Positions 1 through 10,815 of a stretch of 64,000 nt of DNA are shown here, in pieces; within the stretch, counting starts at the first letter, position 1, and every line of letters begins with the position of its first letter. The notes below the pieces were generated by a model that saw nothing but the letters and a program-made list of their open reading frames with translations, did not search any database and was not told the DNA's origin. The stretch lies in NCBI RefSeq assembly GCF_964275005.1, contig NW_027307654.1:62001-126000 (forward strand). The letters run 5' to 3'. A program made the position numbers and the translations under genes. This stretch comes from Diadema setosum (lineage: Eukaryota; Echinodermata; Echinoidea; Diadematoida; Diadematidae).

Positions 1-59
1 TTTGAGGTGTTTCCTTTCTATACATCACTGGTCTGGATGGGCTTTCAACAGAGAGGTTA

Positions 60-205
60 TTATAGCATTTCATATCATTTCATTTTATTTCATTTATTTA
101 TTTCAGCACGGTACATGATTCAGGCAGACGGCTGTTGTTCCTCATGTCAGTGCATCATGAGGTAAAATCAAAACATATACACATGTACATAAAACATGGG
201 TGAGA
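60..205 (-). repeat. 3' tail of a CR1/jockey-like LINE
   Basis: Read on the minus strand, this stretch ends in an A-rich tail with several AATAAA-like words (near 75-105) that breaks down into GAAATGA-type repeats. The same style of tail follows recognisable reverse-transcriptase remnants elsewhere in the window (for example near 27000 and 37630). No coding remnant is visible here, so it is an inferred 5'-truncated LINE end. Confidence 0.4.
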
Positions 206-529
206 ATTTTGAACGATGTACAACGATTGCCAATTTTCGCACCTTATGACATTTTTTCCCTTAGAACACGCCAGGATAATCTAAGAAACCAGATTTTTTC
301 ATGTCATCTCAAAGCCTGGTAAATTTCCTTTCAGGATATGTACGGTTTGGTTGACTTTTGACTAATATTTTTCATTTTACAAGGACTTAAAGCGTAAAAA
401 TACGGTAAAAACGCTATTTTCACAATAATTTTTGTTTTTCAAACTAATGATGTGCCTTTTATGGTACGTAGCATCTAATATCTGACCATGTTCTGGATCT
501 GACATATCATTGGTATGTACCAATGATAA
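206..529. other. unassigned spacer
   Basis: AT-rich sequence with stops in all frames and no repeat structure that I recognise. The reading frame of the reverse-transcriptase ORF downstream is closed by a TAA at 527-529, so the LINE homology begins after this point. Confidence 0.4.
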
Positions 530-577
530 GATGCTTTTTGCAACATTAGAAGAAAAGTACAGCTGGAGCTACGGCAA

Positions 578-2611
578 ATGCAGGATGCATGGTTCAGCGA
601 TAAAGCTGATGAGATCCAGTCTTATGCTGATCGCAATGACATGAAAAATTTCTACAGAGCGCTCAAGACTGTATATGGACCTGTTTCGTCGGGATCGTCT
701 CAGCTCCTCAGTGCAGATGGAAACGTACTGATCACGGATCAGAAAAAGGTTCTTGAACGTTGGGCAGAACACTTCAGAAATGTCCTCAACCGTCCATCTG
801 TCATCAACGAGGAAGCGATCGCAAGGCTGCCACAGGTTCCAATCAACAACTCTCCTGCCGATATCCCTACAGAAGCTGAAGTGGAAGAGGCTGTAAAGCA
901 TATGTCCTGTGGAAAAGCACCTGGTGCTGACTCTATCCCTGCAGAAATCTACGCCTCTGGTGGCAAAACCGTGATTAGAAAGCTCTCTGAGCTCTTCCAG
1001 TCTATGTGGCACCAAGAGAAAATCCCGCAAGAACTTAAGGATGCTTCTATCGTCCATTTGTACAAGCGCAAAGGAAATCGACAGGTGTGTGACAGCCATC
1101 GCGGCATCTCGCTGCTTTCTGTTGCCGGGAAGATCTTTGCCAGAATCTTGCTGAACCGCCTTATCGACCACTTAGAGGAAGGCTTGCTACCTGAAAGTCA
1201 ATGCGGGTTCAGACAGGGACGCAGCACAGTGGATATGATTTTCGCAGCACGTCAACTTCAGGAGAAATGCCAGGAGCAGAATGTCGGTCTCTACACCACC
1301 TTCGTAGACCTGACTAAGGCTTTCGACACTGTATGCCGAGAAGGCCTCTGGAAGATCATGGCCAAGTTTGGCTGCCCTGCCAAGTTCATCTCACTGGTCA
1401 GACAGTTCCATGACGGCATGCAAGCTAGCGTGCAGGATGACGGTGAGCGCTCAGAGCCCTTCCCTGTCACAAACGGCGTGAAACAAGGCTGCGTCCTCGC
1501 CCCTACCCTGTTCAGTATGATGTTCTCAGCCATGCGGACAGATGCTTTTCGTGAGGGTGACATCGGAGTCGATTTCAGATTCAGAACTGATGGAAAGCTC
1601 TTCAACCTACGGAGACTGCAGACAAAATCGAAAGTTCAGGAGGATGTCGCCCGTGACTTTCTCTTTGCTGATGATTGTGCCCTGTATGCTAGTACCCAGT
1701 CTGACATGCAGGAAAGCATTGACCTATTCGCCAACGCCTGTGATGACTTCGGTCTGACGATAAGCATAAAGAAAACTGAGGTGATGCATCAGCCAGCTCC
1801 TGCAACTCCCTACACAGAGCCAACCATCACAGTCAACGGCGAGAAGTTGAAAGTGGCAGACAAATTTGTTTATCTTGGCAGCACTCTATCACGCAATATC
1901 AACATCGACGAAGAAGTCTCCTACAGAATTGCCAGGGCATGCTCGGCCTTCGGAAGCCTCAGAGACAGGGTGTGGGAGAGAAGAGGAATAAGTCTTCAAA
2001 CCAAACTTAAGGTGTACCGAGCAGTCGTCCTGCCCTCTCTACTGTACGCCTGCCAAACATGGACAGTGTACAGCAGGCATGCCAGGCAGCTGAACTCCTT
2101 CCACATGAGATGCCTCCGAAATCTGCTACACGTGAAATGGCAAGACATGGTGCCAGACACGGAAGTACTTCAGAGATCCCAAATGGAGAGTGTTCATGCG
2201 ATGCTCAAGCGCTCCCAACTCAGATGGGCGGGGCGTGTACTTCGAATGTCCGACGAACGTTTGCCAAAGCGACTGCTCTATGGTGAACTGGTGGAAGGCA
2301 AGCGTTCTCACGGAGGTCAGAGGAAGCGCTACAAGGACACACTCAAAGCATCCATGAAATGCTGTAGCATCAACCCGGACACATGGGAAACAACGGCGCA
2401 AGACCGATCTGCCTGGCGATCCGTGGTCAGCTCTGGTGTGTCAGGCTACGAAGTGAAACGTGTGGAGGAGCAGGAGCAAAAACGGCAGCGACGGAAGAGC
2501 AGAGCGACATCTCAGCTTGGCGTACCTCCGGCATTTCCATGTCCACACTGCACCAGGCATTTTAGGGCGAGGATCGGACTGATAAGCCATCTTCGCACTC
2601 ACGGAATGTAG
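578..2611 (+). CDS. APE-type non-LTR retrotransposon reverse transcriptase, 5'-truncated but ORF intact
   Basis: A single 677-codon ORF with no frameshift. Reverse-transcriptase blocks are in order: GKAPGADSIPAEIY (about residues 112-125), RGISLLSVAGKIFARILLNR (about 175-194), QCGFRQGRST, TFVDLTKAFDTV (about 241-252), NGVKQGCVLAPTLFS (about 300-314) and the catalytic FADD (363-366, nucleotides 1664-1675). The thumb and connection region includes LRWAGRVLRMSDERLPKR. The C-terminus is a C2H2 finger beginning CPHC and ending HLRTH. The upstream endonuclease is missing: the frame is open only back to 530, and LINE-like residues (VQLELRQ just before the Met) continue upstream of the ATG. This is therefore a 5'-truncated copy, and the ATG at 578 is not the native start. 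The layout suggests an I/Nimb- or RTE-like relative; the clade is not certain. The lack of stops over 2 kb, next to heavily broken neighbours, suggests a recent insertion. Confidence 0.9.
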   Translation: MQDAWFSDKADEIQSYADRNDMKNFYRALKTVYGPVSSGSSQLLSADGNVLITDQKKVLERWAEHFRNVLNRPSVINEEAIARLPQVPINNSPADIPTEAEVEEAVKHMSCGKAPGADSIPAEIYASGGKTVIRKLSELFQSMWHQEKIPQELKDASIVHLYKRKGNRQVCDSHRGISLLSVAGKIFARILLNRLIDHLEEGLLPESQCGFRQGRSTVDMIFAARQLQEKCQEQNVGLYTTFVDLTKAFDTVCREGLWKIMAKFGCPAKFISLVRQFHDGMQASVQDDGERSEPFPVTNGVKQGCVLAPTLFSMMFSAMRTDAFREGDIGVDFRFRTDGKLFNLRRLQTKSKVQEDVARDFLFADDCALYASTQSDMQESIDLFANACDDFGLTISIKKTEVMHQPAPATPYTEPTITVNGEKLKVADKFVYLGSTLSRNINIDEEVSYRIARACSAFGSLRDRVWERRGISLQTKLKVYRAVVLPSLLYACQTWTVYSRHARQLNSFHMRCLRNLLHVKWQDMVPDTEVLQRSQMESVHAMLKRSQLRWAGRVLRMSDERLPKRLLYGELVEGKRSHGGQRKRYKDTLKASMKCCSINPDTWETTAQDRSAWRSVVSSGVSGYEVKRVEEQEQKRQRRKSRATSQLGVPPAFPCPHCTRHFRARIGLISHLRTHGM

Positions 2612-2680
2612 TGTTACTAGAAGTTGTGGTCGTCTTCGCCAGCGAAGGACGAACATCATCATCATGTACCACAAAATCAT
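2612..2680 (+). repeat. 3' UTR and ATC-repeat tail of the LINE
   Basis: A short 3' UTR follows the stop. It contains GTCGTCTTCGCCAGCGAAGG, which can form a small stem (CTTCGCCAGCGAAG), and ends in an ATCATCATCATG tail instead of poly(A). Short UTRs with simple-sequence tails are usual for this type of LINE. I could not identify a target duplication. Confidence 0.6.
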
Positions 2681-2819
2681 ATGAACTTTATGAGCACGTA
2701 TAAAATTACAGAGAACAATTGAAATATCAAAGCCCTAGACAGACGAACGTCCGTGATGCTTTTATATCTATCGCTGCTGCGAATTCCACTTTGTTGTCCC
2801 AACTGTAATGTATACCACC

Positions 2820-3093
2820 CAGTGCCGTATATTAAGAGAGTCTGGCCAACTCGGTTTTTGGCTTATGTGATTTGAAGCCTGTGATTGGTCAAAAGCAGGT
2901 CCCGTGATATACAGGCGCCATGTCGTTACTGAAGTGCGCTCATACGCAGTGCCCATTGTTAACTACCCCTTATTTGGCTTTGTTATTTTGTTACGTCTGA
3001 GCGTACACGCTAAACCTGTAACGCGTAATACGCGCGGTAACGACATGGCGTCCAAATTAGCAGTTGGCCAGATTCTCTTTATATACGGCACTG
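2820..3093. mobile_element. MITE with CAGTG termini and 8-bp target duplication (hAT-like)
   Basis: The ends are inverted repeats of about 32 bp that begin CAGTGCCGTATAT and run through GGCCAACT, with two mismatches. The element is bounded by ATACCACC at 2812-2819 and again at 3094-3101. A second inner inverted pair (CGCCATGTCGTTAC near 2917 against its complement near 3040) lies subterminally. There is no coding capacity. CAGTG ends with an 8-bp duplication fit a non-autonomous hAT element. Confidence 0.85.
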
Positions 3094-3749
3094 ATACCAC
3101 CTAATGAACATATTCTGCAAATATTTCACGTCTGCTGGCTGTACTTGGTACGTAACATTCTTATATGCAAAATCATACTCAGTTTTCGTCACGGACGTGC
3201 TTCCACTATTTACAAATACAGATTCAAGCCCATTAAACGTTATAAGCGATATTGTTCTGAGTCCAAATCAACTAAGATCTAGCCACACGATAATATGTTT
3301 GTTTTGAGTTTCTGTCCATTTCTTGTCAAATGGGAACCGAAATTACATTTTCAGACGAACCTCCGAGAAAAAAAAAAGAACGTCCGTGATGATTAAAACG
3401 TTATCGAGTGGGACACCGTCTTGCTTTGATGGCGAAGGTACATTTTACCTTTGGCTCTTTAGCCGACGAGCTGCATGTCATGTTTGGAGCGGACTGGGCT
3501 CAATATGGCGGACAAGAAGAGAACACGTGTCGGGGTACGCTCGCATATTTGTCAACTTTTCATCGGATTAAATTCAGCTTTTGATTTTGTTACTCTGCTC
3601 ATTGTAAACCATGAATGGTCGTCCAAAGTCACGGGAACCACCAAGTCTGGAAAACTCCCATGCAAAGAAAAAAAAAAAACAGCCCCAAACCCTGAAGTCT
3701 GTCGTCTCCATTCAGCTAGTGTACCAGTACAAGTTCATTTCAGCCGGTC

Positions 3750-4219
3750 ATGGCGGATGCGGGGAGCAGAGCCCCACAGTGGTTTGTGGAATTCGAGCAT
3801 CGGCAGGAGGCGAGGTTCGCTGAGTTGCTACAAGCCCAGCAGGCGCTGCGCTTTCTGTGTGGATAACGTCGTCGATGACGTAGCTAAGCTGAAAACGGAG
3901 CTAGAACAGGCTAATGCTAAAATCGATGACCTCGAGAACAGAAGCCGACGCAATAATGTTATTACTTGGGGGTACAGTTCGTAGAAGATGATTACAGCAA
4001 GAGAGTTCAGGCGGTGAGGAGGAAGAATCTGCCAAAGCTTAAAGATCTGAGGGGGAGGGGCGTCAAAGCATTCTTCGTCTATCCGGCTACAATCAAAATC
4101 AGGGATGCCAACGGCCGACTGACAAGCCCGCAGGATTAAATGTTACGCCTACGGACATGATCACGGAGGCTTATTCCTTGACTGAGGACGCTGGTCAACG
4201 AATTATACAGGTTTTTTGA
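3750..4219 (+). pseudogene. LINE ORF1 (coiled coil and RNA-binding type), frameshifted
   Basis: The likely start is ATG 3750, giving MADAGSRAPQWFVEFEHRQE and a Q/A-rich helix. A frameshift near 3855 moves the reading into the frame that contains VDNVVDDVAKLKTELEQANA and then DLENRSRRNNV. The LENRSRRNN signature after a short coiled coil is characteristic of L1/Tx1 ORF1 proteins. A second shift near 3960 leads into a segment with RVQAVRRKNLPKLKDLRGRG and KAFFVYPATIKI, the conserved C-terminal nucleic-acid-binding part. A third shift near 4138 precedes the stop at 4217-4219. The intact protein would be about 155 residues, short for an L1 ORF1. Two Met codons upstream (3511, in NMADKKRTRVG, and 3611) are more likely 5' UTR. 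Confidence 0.75.
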
Positions 4220-4567
4220 CTCTTGCTATATCAGCAATATTTAGTCAGATGTTCAAGCAACTGACTGTACAGAGCTCTCCCGATTAATGGTCCCTTATGT
4301 TCATGTATATGCCATCGTCTTTACCACTTACCGCCAATATTTCTTGCTTGCCTTTTTTCTCTCTACTTCTCTACCTAATTTCTTTCTGGTCACTGTCACA
4401 CTTCAATGTTTGCTCATTGGTTCAAACGCTTATTTACATGTATATGTATGTGTTAATGACTCAGTGGTATTTTCTTTTCCATTTGTAGTTTTCATAATAC
4501 CTTCAGCATGCTCAGTAAGAAGTTTTTCATGTGGTAACAACATTTTTTAATTTAAGAGTGGTACACA
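4220..4567 (+). other. spacer between LINE ORF1 and ORF2
   Basis: T-rich sequence with no coding signature. It lies between the ORF1 stop and the ORF2 start and is part of the LINE body. Confidence 0.5.
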
Positions 4568-7500
4568 ATGTCTCTTGAGATAACTACTTTTAATTGTAGA
4601 GGGCTTCAGGATCGATTCAAACGAAAGAAGATATTTATGTTTTTACACCAAAGAAAAGATGACATAATTTTACTCCAGGAAACTCACTCTGTTGATGAAA
4701 ACTTGCAAATGTGGACATCAGAATGGGGTGGGAAAATGTATATTAATAGTGCCACCTCCAATTCTACAGGCGTAGCAAATATTGCGATATCCCATGTTCA
4801 TTCTGACGAAAATGGTAGAGTTCTTATTTTGGATGTACTAGTGGAAAAAATTGATGTTAAGTTAGTAAATGTCTATGCCCCCAATCAGGATGATCTAGAT
4901 TTTTTTAGACTTATTTGCTAATATTGATGATAGTGATCAATTCAATGTTATTCTAGGTGGCGATTTGAATTTAGTGCTATGGGTCCCTTGGATTACCGGG
5001 GATCTCGTACTCAACATGGTAATTTAAGATCAAGAAATATTTTCTCATATTTGGCAGATGAATATAATTTAAATGACATGTGGCGTTTAATGCACCCCAC
5101 AGACAGGGTATTTACGAGACATCAACAAAATCCCTTAGCCCTTTCAAGGCTTGACTATATATTTGTGTCAAACAATATTTTAGCAAATGTTTTGTGTAGC
5201 ACAATATCCAATGGATCGGCATCAGATCACTCAGTTGTCACTATAGACTTATCTATTGGAGTTCCTAAGAGGGGCAGGGGATACTGGAAATTGAACTGTT
5301 ATTTATTTCAGAGAGATGCTGATTTTATTAAGTACATTAAGGTTAAGATTGGGGAATTTAAGAAGGATCATGTTAAATCATCTTGTAACCCCCATGTAAT
5401 TTGGGACTCTTTGAAAAGTACTATAGTAGGTTATTGTATTGAATATTCGGCTCGGAAAAAGAAAGACCGAATCAAGGAAAAAAGAAAATTGGAAGATGAA
5501 ATTGAAATTTTGAGGCAAAGGCTGAATAAGTCACAAAATGACTCAGAGTGTACTGAATTAATTCAAGCATTAGATAATCTAGGAAAAAAAGTTGGAAGAC
5601 ATATTATGATTTAGAAACGGCTGGTGCTATAGTTAGATCTCGAGTAAAGTGGGCTGAGGAAGGTGAGAAAAGCACTAATTTTTTCTGTCACTTAGAAAAG
5701 AGACATGCAGAAAAAAAAATTATGTTGAAAAATACAGATGATTCTCTAATAGTGAACCCCAAGAATATCATGGAAGAATTACACGGTTTTTATTCCACAC
5801 TGTATTCTTCGCACTGGTCTGAAGAGTCTAGAACAGAGACTGATACTTTTTTTTGAAGGATTGGACATTCCAGTATTTTCAAATGACCAAAAAGAAAAAC
5901 TCAATCAACCATTGACAAATGTTGAAATATTCAATGCAATTAAGTCGATGCCAAGGAATAAATGCCCTGGCTTAGATGGTCTGGCCAAAGAATTGTATGT
6001 TGTATTCTTTAATGATATTTATGATTTATTAATAAACTCCTATAATGATTCATTTAGAAAGGGCTTCATGTCCCAGACACAAAGGAATGGAATTATTTCT
6101 CTCTTGCAAAAGAAAGATAAGGACCCATTGTATGTTAAGAATTATATGCCAATTTCGTTACCTAATGTTGATTATAAGATATTTTGCTAAATGTTTTGCC
6201 CTGAGATTTACATCCTTTTTGTTAGACATTGTCCACAAAAATCAATCTGTTTTTTTGAAAGGCGGGAATATAGCCCATAATATTCGTTTAATTATTGATT
6301 TGATTGATTACACTAATTCTCATGATGTTCCCGGTGCTTTATTATTGTTAGATATAGAGAACGCATTTGACAGTGTGGAACATGAATATCTTTATAAAGT
6401 CCTGGATCGTTTTAATGTTGGCCATGATCTTTTAACTTGAATTAAATGTTTTTACAATAACAGGAGTAGTTATATTCTAAATAATGGATATTTGTCACCA
6501 GTAGTTCATTTGGAAAGAGGAATATTTCAAGGATGCCAAATATCCCCATACCTATTTCTTTTAGCGATAGAAATTTTAGGTATTTCAATAAGAAGTAATC
6601 CTAGCATAAGGGGCATCCAAATCGGGGGTGATGAATATAAACTTAGCATGTATGCTGATGACACAACTTGTTTTTTGAATGGAGAATTGGAGTCTATCAA
6701 GAGTCTTTTTGATACACTGGAGAAATTTGGGTCTTTTTCTGGTTGTAAGGTTAATGTAGCAAAAAGTGAAGGGATTTGGTTGGGTTCTCAGAAAAAAAAA
6801 TCAAAGGAAAAAGCCTATAGTGAAAAGTTTGGGGATAAAGTTCTCTTTAGATTTGAATTTACCTTTTGAATTGAATTATAATAAAAAGTGGGTGGTATTG
6901 AGCAGACCTTAAACTGTTGGTGTTCAAGATCCCTTTGTATCTCTTATAGGGAAGGTAGCTGTTGTTAAGACTCTTGTAATGCCCAAATTATTGTTCTTAT
7001 TTACTACTCTGTGTATCCATATTCCTGAACAATTTTTTAAAAAGTTGGAACACTCCTTCTTTAAATTTATTTGGTCAGGTGGCAACGATAGGATAAAACG
7101 AAAATTTTTATACAATGAATATGATTATTGTGGCTTAAAAATGGTAGATATTAGGGCATTTGCTCTGGCACAAAAATTAGTGTGATCTAGATACATTCTG
7201 AACGAGGATTTCAACAGGGATTGGAAACAAATCTAGCTAAATAATCTCTCAGAATTTCACGTAGATCCTTTCATTTTATTTAGAACAAGTGCTCCTAATA
7301 AGATTTTAAAGAATGTAAATGTTCAGCTTGCTGAAACCCTTAAGGTCTGGTATGCTTTTAAAAGTAAGCTGTTGGGTAAAATGGATTTAAATGAGATGCA
7401 TGAACTAGACAGTTTATGGTTTAATAGAAATATTTGTTTGAAAACGAAGAAATATTCTTACTATGCTGAATGGTATGATAAAGGTATAAAACAGTACAGG

Positions 7501-8348
7501 ATTTGCTTTTTGACAGTAAACGCTTTAAGGAATTTTTTGAACTGGTGTTGGAATTTGACATCTAAATACGTGATAGAAGGAAACATTATTTCCTTCTTAA
7601 GGCCATCCCTTTACTTGGAGCATGGTCCAATGATTTAAGGGACCCATATGATGTAGTTGTCAGCAAGTTATGTAGTTGCAAGAGTCTTACAAAATTTTCG
7701 TATTCAATTTTTAAAGACCAATTACTACCCCTGGATAGAAGCAGAAAGTGGTATAGTATTTTTGGTGTAGAGGTAAATGAAGAGGAATGGACACTGATTC
7801 ATAGAAACAACCTTAGATGTACAATTGAAACTCAGTTAAGGTCCTTTTATGTTAAAACTTTCCATAGAGCTATAGCCACTAATGAATTTCTGTATAAGAT
7901 TAAGAGGTCTGATACAGACCTATGTAGTCTCTGCAATCAAATATAAGACTCAATTCAGCCTTTCATTGTTGAATGTACCGCTGTCAATCAATTTTGGAAA
8001 TGTTTGGAAAAATATTTCAGTTCAAAATTAGGGGACCAACTACAATTTTTTTCTTTTCAAAGGCTGTTTGGGTGTAACAAAGAGCAAACAAATTATTTAT
8101 GTAATAACTTCTTTCTTTTATGTACACGATTTTATATCTACCGATGTAAGTTTAAAAAGGAGAAACCTAATTTCCAACCACTTCTCTCATTTTTTAAGTC
8201 AAAATATAAATCAGAATACCTGATTGCTCTCAAAAACGATAAGATTAGTCAACATTTGCAGAAGTTTTTTTTTTTGTTTTACGAAGTAAGAATTCGTGTG
8301 TTTCCAGTAAGCCAGGAGTTCAATACTATCATTCAAAGCTGCTCTTGA
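4568..8348 (+). pseudogene. LINE ORF2 (APE endonuclease plus reverse transcriptase), multiply disrupted
   Basis: The ATG at 4568 opens MSLEITTFNCRGLQDRFKRK, followed by the endonuclease blocks ILLQETHS, NVYAPNQDD, GGDLNLVL, SRLDYIF and SASDHSVV (4568-5240). The reverse transcriptase follows: PRNKCPGLDGLAKELY (near 5955), PISLPNVDYKI (near 6150), LLLDIENAFDSVEHEYLY (near 6345), GIFQGCQISPYLFLLAIEI (near 6520), MYADDTTCFL (6649-6678) and CKVNVAKSEGIWLG (near 6750). The C-terminal region runs to 8348. Visible lesions are frameshifts near 4915, 4978, 5600, 5855 and 6185, a TGA replacing a probable Trp codon at 6438, and further breaks after 6860 and 7180. These are Tx1/L1-type motifs. The element cannot encode a functional protein. 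Confidence 0.85.
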
Positions 8349-9078
8349 TGAAGTTCATAACAAATGCACATTGTACATGTTAAAAAGGCATCTCATACAC
8401 TGTTGCAGTCTGGCCCGCGGGATTCCCACTGACCCCCTATCACACTGGGGTGGTCGCTCGCGTCTGTTTTAACAATTAGGAGCCTTGAAGCAGCTTGGAT
8501 ATATATATGTTTGCATGGATGGCGGTGTCGACAGGTTCGCTGTAAGCCCAGAGATCGGGGCAGGTTCCATCATACCTCCTTGTATCTGCTTTGTGGACGT
8601 GCGAATGATGAATGTATAAGCAGGGAGGCATGCCTCCCTAGTATATGAGTGTGGTGGTCAATCTCCTGCATGTTGGTATGTGTAAGTGCAGGGAGGTGAG
8701 ACATCACCTTCTAAAATACTTAACGCAAGACAATGGAATCTGCCCCTACCGTCCCGGTCCGAGCAGTAAATCAGTCGGTTATTGTCGGTGGTCGGGTTGC
8801 GGGTCATCCTGGAGGAGGCCCGAATACTGGTAGTTCGCTAAAATTAATGCGATACATCATAGTGGATACCCGCGGGTCAGCATATATTTTTATTGAACTG
8901 TGACTGCATTTTTTTTTCTTTTTTCTTTTTTTTCTCTCTTTTATTACTTTCTTATGTCTTATTTTCAGTGCTTTGTTCTGTTGCTTCAAGTGTGTTCATA
9001 CCCATTTTTGTACATATGTTATCTATTGTTCAATAAAAACATTAAAAAAAGAAAAGTAAAAAAAAAAAACGAAAAAAA
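8349..9078 (+). other. LINE 3' UTR with polyadenylation signal
   Basis: Non-coding tail of the Tx1-like LINE. AATAAA at 9032-9037 lies about 10 bases before the A-rich end (9043-9079), which is interrupted by G and C and abuts the second copy of the target duplication. Confidence 0.75.
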
Positions 9079-10039
9079 ATGTTTGGAGCGGACTGAGGCT
9101 CGTCCGCAGTTTTTGGACCATGCAATTCACCGAAAACTAAGCAAATAATTAATATTTTCTCTAAAAATTCACCTCCTAATCCCCTCTTAGCAATATATAT
9201 GTTGTAAGGATGCCAAATTTCTTATTATTTGCTTTGACAATACCTTTTCAAATTTTTGAAAGAGTTAGGAAGGCTAGGTACGCTCTGCCGATTAGTTACC
9301 CGTCTTGGAACATGACCCTAGTAGTAGAACGAATGTCCGTGACGTATGCATTCCGACCGATAGGGATAACTTGTCCCGAAAGTGTCCTGTATTCTTTAAA
9401 ACATTTGGCTCCACTAGCGACAAATAAAGTTTTACAAAGTGAACGATGAGTTTAGAGCAGTAGTTTCAGCATTTTTAAGGCGGTATGTGATCATGATGAA
9501 CAAACAGTTGAAAATTTACTCACAATTTTACACTTGTTTTCCCATCTAACAAAACAAAAAAACAGCTTAACACTGAAAACCAAGTTATAGGAAAATGGAA
9601 TTTAACGTAATCTGTGATTTCTGTGCATTTAAATTTCTCTCTAATGAGGCTTTGGAGATAATTTGCACTGTTACAGGTTCTGAAAGTTTCTCTCACGGAC
9701 GTTCGGTCCAAGAAAGGAAATTTCTGATAATTACAAATATATCACTGTACATTAAGTTAATGTTACTTGAAAATATTACCAAATCACTGAGTCGCTCATA
9801 CCCAAAAGTGAATAATGTTCAGCACTCAGTTTCTCAATTTACCTGTAATAACAAAAGGAAAACGTTTTGGTCACGGATGTTCGTTGGTAGAATAAGTCCA
9901 TGGATTAATAGTAGGAGAAAGAGGAACAGTACCACTTTTTAGTGACAGATGCTCTAAGTGTTTATCTTTTGAGTATGGTAGCTGCCATCTCAAACAGAAC
10001 ACATCCAGTTTTGGTCTCCATCACGGACGTTCGCTGTAA

Positions 10040-10560
10040 TTGTCAAGATATTTAATGCCTTAATACATTCTTATTTTTCTCTTCACGACGATTTTTCTCA
10101 CATTCCCTAAGTAGCCTGAACATGCTGCGACCAAACAGAAAAAAAAAACTAAAACAAAGCAAAACAAATCCGAAAAGTGCTACGCAGTCACATTCAGGAT
10201 ATATTGAAACAAAAAGGATGAAATGACGGAAGAAGTCTGTAATGGGCTTGTGTTGAAGAAGAAACGGAAAAGTTTCAAAAGGACGTGGAAGCAGTCGAAT
10301 GAAAATGAAAAGAAACAGAGAAAGGATCGAGCTCCAACACACAGAGAAAAGAATTGCCAGTGCATCCCGTTATACTGAATTCCTCTGGAGAAGTTTTTTT
10401 TTTTTTTTTAAATGATTAGTTTTGTTTATTTTTCACAAGCGAACAAAAATATCACAGTATACAATTATTGTCTGATGAAAACACGCAAATCTTCCGCTTA
10501 TCATGGCATGGTGTTTTTTATACTCATCAATGAAAAGCAATGTTAATTTGTAATTCTGTC
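10040..10560. other. unassigned AT-rich spacer
   Basis: A purine-rich strand (near 10140-10330) gives a minus-strand ORF of 96 codons that is F/L/S-rich, typical of a translated low-complexity stretch. Poly(T) lies at 10397-10409. No family is recognised. Confidence 0.4.
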
Positions 10561-10562
10561 CC

Positions 10563-10815
10563 AGTTATTCCGAGGGTTCGCTGATCCGAAAATAAAACAG
10601 GGTCCGTTATTCCGAAGGTTCGTTGATCCGTATATACGATAAGGTTCATTATTCCGAAGGTTCGTTCATCCGAACATAAATGATAAGGTTCGTTATTTCA
10701 AAGGTTCGTTGATCCGAAATGAAATATGGTCCGTTATTCCGAAGGTTCGTTAATCCGGAAACGAAATAATGCTCGTTAATCCGAAAATGAGATGAGGTTC
10801 GTAATTCCGAATGTG
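10563..10815 (+). repeat. TTATTCCGAAGG minisatellite array, forward arm
   Basis: About six imperfect units of 40-48 bp. Each combines GTTATTCCGAAGGTTCG with a second half of the type TTGATCCGAAAATGAAAT. The same array occurs in the opposite orientation at 17294-17523, making an inverted pair 7 kb apart. The family recurs at 37035-37340 and 37676-37960. Confidence 0.85.

Larger units (their letters stand above)
3480..9095 (+). mobile_element. Full-length but decayed Tx1/L1-like LINE with 17-bp target duplication
   Basis: ATGTTTGGAGCGGACTG occurs at 3480-3496 and at 9079-9095, immediately before the 5' UTR and immediately after an A-rich tail. It is therefore read as the target-site duplication of an insertion occupying 3497-9078 (5.58 kb). 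Inside lie a 5' UTR (3497-3749), ORF1 (3750-4219), an inter-ORF spacer (4220-4567), ORF2 with endonuclease and reverse transcriptase (4568-8348), and a 3' UTR ending in AATAAA (9032-9037) and poly(A). This is the usual two-ORF layout of L1/Tx1 elements. Confidence 0.85.
2741..10035. mobile_element. candidate host DNA transposon with inverted copies of a 13-mer, split by two later insertions
   Basis: The word TCACGGACGTTCG or its complement occurs at 2744-2756, 3378-3389 (12 of 13 bases) and 9330-9342 (one mismatch) in one orientation, and at 9693-9705, 9871-9883 (one mismatch) and 10021-10033 in the other. The outermost copies sit in similar ends: ACAGaCGAACGTCCGTGATG on the left, and on the right the complement ACAGCGAACGTCCGTGATG. 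A TA follows the right end and a TA lies near the left end, so a TA-target element is possible. With the two nested insertions removed, the element is about 1.4 kb. ORFs of 79 and 115 codons at 9210-9449 and 9595-9942 match nothing I know. Confidence 0.45.
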
